Shown in pieces: positions 55,735 to 64,000 of a DNA stretch of 64,000 nt. Position numbers and translations under genes: made by a program. The notes beneath the pieces were generated by a model. That model was not told where the DNA came from. It searched no databases and saw nothing but the letters and a program-made list of their open reading frames with translations. Source of the DNA: Plectrocnemia conspersa (Eukaryota; Arthropoda; Insecta; Trichoptera; Polycentropodidae); contig VTFK01000512.1 of the NCBI GenBank assembly GCA_009617715.1, positions 155,613 through 219,612 on the forward strand, in the 5' to 3' direction. Numbering within the stretch: position 1 is the first letter of the stretch; each line of letters starts with the position of its first letter.

Positions 55735-56930
55735 GCCTGAAATTCACCGCTATCAATTAATTGGTAGCAGTTTACCGCCGCGTCACTTGATTGTAGCATA
55801 TAAATGATTACTAGCATATTATATCGCTAGACAATAGGTCTAATTTATATCAATTTAATAGTCGTTTGAAATTATTTAGAAGTGTTGCTTCTACTATCTG
55901 CGCAGTGAATAATTACAATTTCACTGATATTACAATCGATTATAAATCATTTATGCTTTTGTCTAGAAGTAATACGACTTAAATGAGGTACATATAAACA
56001 TAATTTTATTCATAAGTCAAAAGCAATAACATCGTGTCATTGCCGTCATAGTGTAAATGCTCCATGACTTTTTTATAATATTATTACAACTTCCAAGAAG
56101 TGTGAATTAAATATAGTACATCTAAACCAAATTTTGACAAACAGAAGAGCGCAAAAAAAACAAATATCATTCCTCAGAAGACAAAAGCAATAAAATCATT
56201 AACGCTCGGTATCAAACGTTCTCACTATGACGGAATATTTCGAACTGAAAAAAATTCACGTCAAAAAATAAAATAAAATGACATAGTGAGAATGCTTGGT
56301 TACCTGAGGCTCATACTATGACTTAATATAATAATATTACAAATTAAATAATGCAAATCTAAACAGAATTTTGAACAATAGGAGAGCGCAAAAAACAATT
56401 ATTACTTCTCAGAAGTCAAAAATTCACGTCAAAAGCAATTAATTCATATCGGAAACGTCGTAGTGGAAACGCTAGGTATCTGGTGTTTCCACTATAACCA
56501 CGGTGGAATTTTCCAGACACGTCAAAATAAATAAAAATCGGGCCGTTGCGGTCGTAGTGGGAACGCTTGGTTATCTAACTTAATATAATAATATTACAAA
56601 TTAAGTAATGCACATCTAAACCGAATTTTGACTAATAGGAGAGCGCAAAAAACAATTGTTACTTCTCATAAGTCAAAAGCAATAAATTCGTATCGGAAAC
56701 GTCATAATGGAAACGCTAGGTATCTGGCGTTTCCACCACAACCGCGGTGGAAATTTCAGACACGTCAAAATAAATAAAATCGGGCCGTTACGGTCGTAGT
56801 GGGATCGCATTATATAATAATATTTCATGTTAAATTAAGCACATTTAAACCGAATTTTGAACAAACCGAAGAAATGCTGGCGGTGAATTGCTGGCAATAT
56901 TTTTTTCTAGACTCCCATCCGCGGCTCGAG
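55735..56930 (-). repeat. R9 - R1 array - R9, copy H
   Basis: R9 at 55735-55850 (TGAAATTCACCGCTATCAAT, GCAGTTTACCGCCGCGTCA) and at 56880-56925 (TGCTGGCGGTGAATTGCTGG, TTTTTTTCTAGACTCC) frame five or six R1 units that all run in one orientation. In several units the core is a small inner inverted repeat, for example GGAAACGCTAGGTATCTGG beside GTTTCCAC. With R9 on both sides in inverted orientation this looks like the most complete unit of the composite family. Confidence 0.65.
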
Positions 56931-57997
56931 TAGCAATATTGTTAAAAAAAATTAATAAAATGATTTAAAAATTTCCATTATCATTTTCTAATAAAACTGG
57001 TTATATTAAAACGCAAAATATACGACAAAAATCCGTTGTTTTTTGTTGGAATAATAAAGTATTTTTCTGTAATGCAATAAAACCTAATTTTTAGAGCCAT
57101 TATATTCAAGTTATTTCACAATTAAATAAGTTGCATAAAATCTGCTATATACAAAAATGTTTTTTTTTATTCATTTAAGGCAAGTTATTTGGTAGCAAAT
57201 TTAATTTAAAAAAAAAACTTCATTTACCGACGATAAATTTATTAAAGGATGTAAAAAATATTGCAAATATTATTCCACAGCAATTAAATGAAAACACTTA
57301 TGTTACAAATACGGCTCAACTTCCTTTGAGGAATTTACAACAAATTTAATATTACAGAAGAACTGACATTCCTAGTTTCACTAAAGGGCAAGTTTTTTTT
57401 ACATACTTATATGAAGCAGTGTGTAAAGCAACATGTTTAAAATAGTCACTGATAATTGAATAAAAAGAAAAAAATAACAAAACTTGTTGACTATAATGCA
57501 ATAAAGATCGATAATTTTAATTTCATGAAGTATCACTACATTCTACGTCAATAAAGTAACGGTAAAAAATAGACAATATTATAAACGTCGTTGTTAACAA
57601 AATATTTTTATTAATAATCAAATATTTCTAAATCATTGAATATGAACTACTCTGACACTGTATATGTACTATTTCTGTAAAGTGGTTAAATCACAAACTC
57701 AAAAGGAAACCCTGAACTTGAATTTAAAAATAGCTGTTTGAATATTTGTAGATGGATGAACTAAACATGAAAACCAGTTAGTGAATAGAATAGTTTAAAC
57801 AGCGATGGCATTTGAAATTAAGTCGTTATTGTGCCTATTTGAAAATAAGAACACTTTAAAATGTTGTCTGAACAAAGTCACGAAAACTAATAAAATAATT
57901 ATAAAAAAGGCTCTCTTAAAATTGCATCCATATTATTGCAACTGTGGAATTTATTATTAGATAATAATATTTTTTTATTTCCTAATTTAATTTTAAG
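56931..57997. other. AT-rich stretch, possibly decayed hAT
   Basis: No frame with a clear domain. The position before the hAT-like end motifs suggests the decayed body of that element, but I could not support it motif by motif. Confidence 0.35.
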
Positions 57998-58580
57998 TCT
58001 GTCTGAAGTAATTTATAATTGTATAAATGTTTCAAGCCTACCGAGTTGTAGCTGCTGCAAGCCATTGTTAACAATAAACCCACATCAACAGCAACTAAAT
58101 GAGTCTTTTCGGCAGTAGAAATAATTAAAACATTTAATGCTACTTTTTTTTAAATTAAAATAAATAGTTGTGATATATATTTTTTTTATATAACATAGAA
58201 CTGTGTGTATGAAGCTGTACTCTTTACATAAAATATATTTTTTTTTATTATTTATAAATTTATATATATTATATTTGCTAAAAAGAGTTGAAGATAATAA
58301 ATATTTTAAAGATAAAAGAAACACGTTGTAATTGCAGAAATTCTCAAAATTACCCATATATATATCCGAGCTGTGGAATATTTTAATGCCTAGATTAGCA
58401 TTGTTATCTCTTGATCAATATGAATAATGTTCGATTTTCAGTCTGTCTAAAATAATTTATGATGGTAATCTTTTTTGAGCATACAGAGTTGTAGCTGCGG
58501 CAATCCATTGTTGGAAATATAGTCCACATCAACAGAAATTTAATGAGTATTTTTGGTAGTTGGAATAATTGAAATAAAAT
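57998..58580 (+). pseudogene. hAT transposase C-terminal relic, duplicated in tandem
   Basis: Two direct copies of about 130 bp, starting GTCTGTCT at 57998 and 58441 (period 443). In the first, 58073-58130 reads KPTSTATK, a stop, VFSAVEII. In the second the same place reads TSTEI, two stops, VFLVVGIIE. This resembles the hAT dimerisation end (P.TS.PSERVFS.AGNI). Both copies contain stops. Support rests on this one motif and on the duplication, so the assignment is tentative. Confidence 0.4.
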
Positions 58581-59199
58581 TTTGTACTATTTGAAAATGT
58601 TTATGACATGTATTTATTATTTAAACTATATTTTTATTTTTCCCAACTTCACAAACATATTTAAATATTTTTTCTTTTACTATTCGATATTCGAAAAAGT
58701 GCATATTTTGGGTCTCTTTTAAAAGTAAAATGAGCGTGACCTATAAATAATGTCACTCTTTGACGTAATTGATTTTTAAGTCATTGACGTAAAGCAAGTG
58801 CTAATAATATATTTACTCATTCAGATCGGCAATACATTTAGATTCAGTTTACTGTTTACTTTGCATACGAGATAATATTATCTATTATTCTTTTTACATA
58901 CAATCAATTTTTATTTCAAACAATATAGTGAAGTTTTCAGTATTGCTTTCACTGACAGTGAATTTGTAAAATTTTCTTGAGACGCTTTTTTGCGATTGGT
59001 TACCATTTTTTTAAATAATAAATTTCCTAGCATATATCTATATAATTTTAGTGGAAATAGAGAGTAAGCAAACTTACACCGAATGCTTTACATTATATAA
59101 ATTATATTTACTCTCAGTGTTAAATTTTGGGTCTCGTGTTCGATTTGAACCCTTGACCTGATAAAATTTTAATTGAATTCATTATTGTAAAAAATCTGT
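58581..59199. other. AT-rich stretch with an isolated B-box-like motif
   Basis: At 59142-59152 the minus strand reads GGGTTCAAATC, like a tRNA B box, but no A box lies at the right distance and no cloverleaf can be drawn. Otherwise nothing. Confidence 0.4.
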
Positions 59200-59800
59200 G
59201 AAAAAGTAATATTAATCAGCGTACATCCTTGACGGCGAAGAATAATTTCATGACTAGGCTGAAGTACGGCCGTGACACACTGGCGGCGCATAGCGTCACA
59301 CCGGATGAGAAACACAAATATTGACACAATTATAAATTCGCTAGAATATTGTCAAAACCGTATGTCTATTGCACTTAATTGAGATTTAAGGAGCGAGCCG
59401 CTTTATTGGGATATGGCGTGTTCGATAGCGCAGTCGCGTGCCTAATTACTGCTACTTTTTAATCGGCATATATATTTATACAATATAAAGGTAGAGGCAG
59501 CACGATCGTTTTGCGCCTTGACCCCTAAATCCATCCCGAATCCCGTCTCGCCGTCTTTGCGTTCGACGTCGGTTTGATCAGGTGTTTTTGGTCCTCAAAC
59601 AGAGCGACATCCGTCGGCATTTGGATGTTTGCTCAAGTGTTCTACTAGAACCCTAATTGGATAAGTGTTGATTGTTAACATTTTCTAATCGTTTCGTTCC
59701 CGATGACTGAATTCTCTCGACGGTCTTGATTTTATATACGCTAAGAACGATTATCCTTAATTGGCTCCTGCATATTTATTGCGAACGAAAAGCAAAACAT
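59200..59800. other. CpG-rich unique island
   Basis: Unique moderate-GC block with CpGs and no long frame on either strand. Likely conserved non-coding. Confidence 0.45.
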
Positions 59801-59969
59801 GTTGACTGAACGTTATGGCAAAAATAAAATTAGTCCAATCACAACGTAAAACCATAAATTAAATAATATGTTAACTATAAATTTATGAATAATTTTCACG
59901 TTCGTACCATAAATGAACATAATCATTACACGCAGCATACGGATTTAATATTAAAAAAAATTCAATAGT
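59801..59969. other. AT-rich spacer
   Basis: Nothing recognised. Confidence 0.5.
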
Positions 59970-60235
59970 TAGATATACTCCTATTAATTAAATAAATTGT
60001 TCAAATGCCTTTATTACGCGTTACATAATGAATATATTTTCACCGGTAACTATATATTTTAAAAGTGAAAATATAATTTATTTGATAGGTGCTAGTAAAA
60101 TTACATGCCTTTAACTTTATCATGTATACATTTGCATACTACATGCGATGTATAAATGTTACAGTGAATGCATATTTTTCGGTAAAATTATATTTTTACT
60201 ATACTCTATTTGCATTAACACAGTCAGTTTGAGAT
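59970..60235 (+). repeat. R2 module fragment
   Basis: ATACTCCTATTAATTAAATA, AAATTGTTCAAATGCCTTTA, ACCGGTAACTATATATTTT, TTTGATAGGTGCTAGTAAAA. It matches 52140-52260 closely. Confidence 0.65.
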
Positions 60236-60240
60236 ATATT

Positions 60241-60917
60241 CATTTCATCATTATTCATAATTGAGAAAGAGATAACAAGTTTGGGTTTAAACCATTAACC
60301 TTTTGAATTACGGCGGATGATTTTTCACTGTTTTGAGGTACCCCAGATATTTATTTATTTACATATAATATAATTGTAATATAATTATATGTATAACTAA
60401 GTAAATAATTAATAAAAAAAAAATGTAAATTATTTCTATACAAAATAATACCAAAAATATTTAATATTAATTTTATAGAAGAGATTGAAAGCCTTCTTAT
60501 TGATGATAAACATCTACAAAAGCCGAATAATATATAATAAATATGTGTTAAAATAAATTATTAAAACATACTAGCACAATAAAAGTAGTAGGGTAAATCA
60601 AAACAATTAGTCACAATAAATGCAATATTAAATAATATTAAATAAATAAGTACAGAAATAATGATGGAAATACACGTAAAATTAACTGACTCTTAGGTGT
60701 ATAATAACAAGTTAACAAGCCTTTATAAATTAACTCACTACTCAAAGGGTTAAAGCACACGATACATATACACGTTCGACAGATTGATAAACATAAAAAA
60801 ATATAGTAGAGATCTTATGAATTTGTTCAAAATATAAATAGTATATCCGCATCGTATGCTTAAGAGCTAAACCCAAATTTACCATCTCTTTCTCAATTAT
60901 GAATAATAATGAAATGG
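60241..60917. mobile_element. Element with about 48-bp inverted ends, split by an insert
   Basis: CATTTCATCATTATTCATAA, TTGAGAAAGAGATAAC and TTTGGGTTTA on the left are matched inversely by TAAACCCAAATTTACCATCT, CTTTCTCAATTATGAATAAT and AATGAAATGG on the right (about 60868-60917). Without the 451-bp insert the unit would be about 220 bp. No coding capacity. Confidence 0.65.
60299..60749. mobile_element. Possible piggyBac-like MITE flanked by TTAA
   Basis: TTAA at 60295-60298 is followed by CCTTTTGAATTACGG, and the other side reads ACTACTCAAAGGG followed by TTAA at 60750-60753. The ends CCTTTTGA and CCCTTTGA are inverted, and TTAA duplication is the rule for piggyBac elements. The matching ends are short (about 8 bp) and the inside is AT-rich with no frame, so the call is tentative. 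It splits the surrounding inverted-repeat element and is therefore the younger insertion. Confidence 0.4.
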
Positions 60918-61210
60918 TTAGCTCTCGAATTAATCAAACTCAGGGTGTCATTATTGAAGTTTTAAAACTAACAATAGTTTATAAATTTCATTAGATTAAT
61001 TCGTTTAGGTTGATAAATACATTTCTTGAATCAGTTAAATTTTATTTTTACTTGTATAAAAATATACAAATACAATAAAAATTTGTTTGTGTATTACAAT
61101 ATTAAAAGATGAGCATCAAATAAATGTATTTATGTTCAATAAAAAAACATTTTAATTAAAGTGTGCATTAAAACGAGTGATTTATGCATTATAATAAATA
61201 AGTTGTGCAT
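60918..61210. other. AT-rich stretch with an R8 trace
   Basis: TTTAGGTTGATAAATACATT near 61003 may be an R8 remnant. Otherwise nothing. Confidence 0.4.
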
Positions 61211-61223
61211 TAGCGTTGGTGTA

Positions 61224-61275
61224 GCCAACGACTGGAGTTAAGCAGCATTGGGCATGGTCATTACTTGGATGGGTT
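61224..61275 (+). pseudogene. 5S rRNA-like fragment (pseudogene or 5S-derived SINE)
   Basis: GCCAACGAC, the usual 5' end of 5S rRNA, is joined directly to GGAGTTAAGCAGCATTGGGC and ATGGTCATTACTTGGATGGG, which match the internal promoter (A block and C block) of animal 5S genes. The bases that normally lie between are deleted and the 3' stem is degenerate. It is followed 25 bases later by a run of A residues (about 61301-61310). Not a functional 5S gene; a retroposed copy or a SINE3-type head fits. Confidence 0.75.
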
Positions 61276-61379
61276 GTTGGTCATAATACGACAAAATAGT
61301 AAAAAAAAAATTAAAATAATATATTAAAAATGTTTTTCTATATAATTTAACTGAAATGACACATTTAAGAAAATATTTT
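61276..61379. other. A-rich tail and AT-rich spacer
   Basis: The A-run at 61301-61310 may be the tail of the retroposed 5S-like sequence. Nothing else. Confidence 0.4.
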
Positions 61380-61610
61380 TGGTATAGATTTTTTTTACGA
61401 ATAACTGGTTTGGATCAGGGATTTTATTTCAGATTTTTCCAGAAGGAGGGAAGGGGCAAAAGTTTTCCAGTACATAATTTTAATATTTCGATTTAATTAA
61501 AATTCATAGTACTGCATTGAATGACATGCATTTTGCTAGCCAAATTCAAGGGGGGTGCAAATGCATTCACCTGCCCCCTACAAATTACGTCCCAGAGCCA
61601 GCAGTGGGCG
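61380..61610 (-). repeat. R2 module, inverted copy
   Basis: CAGAAGGAGGGAAGGGGCAA, AAGTTTTCCAGTACATAATT, TTGAATGACATGCATTTTGC, AATTCAAGGGGGGTGCAAAT. The reverse complement of the start of R2 at 51905-52060. Confidence 0.65.
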
Positions 61611-61980
61611 ATTCATAATATATAATTTAAAAACTTTGATTCGAAAAATTTTAACCATATCTGAAATTATTTCTACATATAAGATATATTACATTTAACT
61701 AAATTACAACTCTTTAATTCGAACCTAAAATTATAAAAATAATTGATGTTTTTAATAGTAAAAAAATGTTGGTATTGTTGTAACACTCTACAATAATTTT
61801 GCACTAATTAACCACAAAAAATTGCATCGTTAATTTTATATTTAAAACACTATTGTTTTTACAGAATATTAAAATATAATGTTTATTCCCATTTTTATGA
61901 TTGATTATGATATGTACATAGTACATATCCTATCGATGAATCAATTGTAATGTATTTATGTCTATGTATATATTTTTATG
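61611..61980. other. AT-rich non-coding stretch
   Basis: Nothing recognised. Confidence 0.55.
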
Positions 61981-62600
61981 GGATGATGGCCGTTAAAGTA
62001 GCAAAGTTTTGGCAATAGTGCAAAGCGTCTTTGGCGCAAGAATGCGCAGACTATGTTTTTGTGTGTTGGCACACCTCCTCGTCGGAGGTAGATAATAAGT
62101 CTGTCGATCGCATGCGCATTCCGATGCATTTCGTCAGATCCAGCTCGTAAATCTTGCTTCGACCGTCTGTCTGTCGCAGACTCCGAATTCTCGACCTCCG
62201 AGAGCCTTTTCTTTTTGCTCTACGGTTTCATTCACTCGCTCTACTAGCTACGGCACTTGGCCCTTAATCAAATTTGGAGGGGAACGGCGCATTGAATATG
62301 TATTCTTCGAAGTAGAAGAAGAAGACATGTGCTGCTGTTTCCGTTCTTTAATTTTTTGCCTCGGCCGGGCCAGGGATATTATTTTATACATCCCGCGGGA
62401 GCGTAATTCGCCATGTTTCCGATAAAGCGGCAATTTATTCGGTAGCCGAAGGGTCAGCATATTGAATAGACGCAACCCTTCGATTCTGCAACAGCTCAAT
62501 CTTCTAGGGCTCAATAAAATTTGCATGATTTATCGCTCGCGTCGTTACTTTTGCACAACGCCCTATTTGGATAAACTTCAATTATTTACCCTTTTTACAT
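61980..62600. other. CpG-rich unique island
   Basis: Moderate to high GC with an AGAAGAAGAAGA purine run near 62312. A minus-strand 92-codon frame (62248-62526) is basic and low in complexity with no domain. Probably conserved regulatory DNA. Confidence 0.45.
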
Positions 62601-63185
62601 CTATTTTACGCCATATTCGTATTTATACGTAAATTTCATACAACGTTATTATCATATGAGGGATTTAAAAAAAAGTAAAAGCATCTATAGTATATGTTTT
62701 TTTTTGTAAAATCAAGAAAAACTTCTAGACCATTTTTTATCATATTTAAGTAACCTATATGTTTGAAAGCATTTTATGGAAAATATTCCTGTTTAACCTA
62801 ATAATAATAAACATAAAGTGTATCCGATTATTTTATTTAACTATAAAGACTAGACATGATTAGTATTGTTATAAAATATTGTCCGTTTACAGTGATATAT
62901 AATCGCATATGAAGCAAATAACATTTAATTTTATTAGTGGAACATTTCATTAAATGAAAAAATCTAACTGTATTATAATGAGATCATAAAAAAACTTAAC
63001 ACTACATTCAGACAAGTATATGAAGTCAAAATTACTGATACAAAAAAACTACATAATAAAAATTTATCTTAGCACTGATTAGCCATATTATTTTTAAATA
63101 TTAGCTATTAAAAAAAGTCTTATATTCAGACAAAATAATCGAAAAATTTTTATATAGATATAATATTTATAGTGCCTTTTTATTA
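62601..63185. other. AT-rich non-coding stretch
   Basis: Nothing recognised. Confidence 0.6.
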
Positions 63186-63189
63186 GAAT

Positions 63190-63330
63190 AAATCTGGCAC
63201 TACTCTAGAGAGTCGCGATCGCGTCTATTATTCTTACCCGTCGCGGCAAGAACATCAGCGCTTGAGAACGCTCCTCACGCGCTGACATCCCTTTGCAGAA
63301 GCCAACTAGTTACTCAATAAGTTTAATTAT
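63190..63330 (-). repeat. R3 dispersed repeat, copy 3 (inverted)
   Basis: CTCTAGAGAGTCGCGATCGC, TTCTTACCCGTCGCGGCAAG, CAGCGCTTGAGAACG. The reverse complement of R3 copies 1 and 2, preserving CTCAAGCGCTG and CGCGATCGCGACTCTCTAGA. Confidence 0.65.
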
Positions 63331-64000
63331 TGTCTGTTTAATGGCTATCATATTACATATAAAAATTAAATAAAATAGTGTTTTTGTGAAAAAAATTGCG
63401 GCACGAGACTCCTAATTAAAATGTATCTAAAAACATTGCTACACAATATTTACAAATCGTAATTAATATACATACAAATTTAAATATACACAACGGTTGT
63501 GATGCGGGGGCGGATTCCTCAACGTCGCCCATGCAGCGCAATGATATTTCCTGAGGGGATATTTGTACTATAATCGTGTCCAAATCCAAAACTCTCCGAA
63601 GAGCTGAACTTGACGTCACTACTTCTTTGACTTAAGAGCGGATCTGCTACTCACTTATCATTTGAACAAAATTGTATAAATGTATTTAATTTATAATTAT
63701 TAAATACACGCGAACACAATTGCACGTGTTTGGAAATACTAATACGAGCAACTGATACTAATCAACATAAATCCAAAGATAAGCCTACTAATTGTTTATT
63801 TTTAATATGCGCTTTGTTCGCATTGAATGAATTTTAAATGAATATTAATCGTATTGTCTCGGTAATGTCCATAAAGTAGTTCGTTTGCTTCATAGGGTTC
63901 CCATTATAATATAAAAAAATAATATTTTATAGCGACTTGCAACAAAGTGCAATAGTCGATTTTAACAATATGCAATTTAGCTTTGAAATTATCCAGCATT
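63331..64000. other. AT-rich stretch with a small moderate-GC patch
   Basis: 63485-63655 is GC-richer with a 67-codon minus-strand frame of no known family. No gene called. Confidence 0.45.

Noticed and set aside
55990..56860. CRISPR array
   Set aside because: Units are long, diverged and spaced irregularly, in eukaryotic-type DNA; the spacers are themselves repeated sequence.
59142..59152. tRNA gene or third SINE copy
   Set aside because: A B-box-like motif alone; no A box at the proper distance and no cloverleaf.

Overview
This is a eukaryotic nuclear window that is almost entirely non-coding. It is very AT-rich, has no bacterial-style gene layout, and contains no intact protein-coding gene that I can defend. 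It carries canonical splice-site motifs, relics of animal transposon families (mariner, Tigger/pogo, hAT, piggyBac-like, LINE), a probable tRNA-derived SINE and a 5S rRNA-like fragment. The mariner type, the low GC, the CpG-containing unique islands and the dispersed TAACCTAA-type motifs fit an insect, perhaps a hymenopteran such as an ant. The species assignment is inference only. The window looks like a gene desert or the inside of a very long intron.

Layout: two kinds of sequence alternate. (1) Islands of 0.4-1.2 kb with moderate to high GC, many CpGs and no recognised repeats lie near 1.3, 5.4, 9.1, 12.6, 15.9, 21.4, 25.4, 26.5, 29.9, 33.2, 36.9, 40.4, 50.0, 55.0, 59.5 and 62.3 kb. They look like conserved regulatory elements, promoters or untranslated exons; the best promoter/first-exon candidate is 39.65-41.02 kb. 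(2) The AT-rich sequence between them is filled with decayed mobile elements and multi-copy repeats.

The clearest single element is a complete mariner at 50614-51899: 1286 bp, inverted terminal repeats, TA target duplication, D,D34D transposase. Its transposase is broken by three frameshifts, all at poly-A runs, and one stop codon. Older relics are a second mariner (9.69-9.94 kb), hAT pieces (19.69-20.31 and 58.0-58.6 kb), a Tigger/pogo head (38.3-38.8 kb) and two minus-strand LINE pieces (23.64-24.33 and 38.89-39.19 kb). Three structures have terminal inverted repeats that I cannot assign: 41518-42770, 48352-49396 (with a 60-codon reading frame) and 60241-60917 (itself split by a TTAA-flanked insert).

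The dominant feature is a composite repeat that I divide into modules. R1 is a 130-175 bp unit, tandem and in both orientations, that folds into long hairpins. R2 is an AT-rich module with CCCTCC-type tracts. R8 is a module ending in CCTAACCTAA. R9 is a short palindromic module. R5 is a 300 bp AT-rich module. R1 occurs at nine loci, usually next to R2, R8 or R9, and may be one large undescribed non-autonomous family. Two further dispersed families, R3 and R4, have three clear copies each.

The most gene-like sequence is a 159-bp segment at 8299-8457, with good acceptor and donor sites and a single open frame of exactly 53 codons. I recognise no domain in it.
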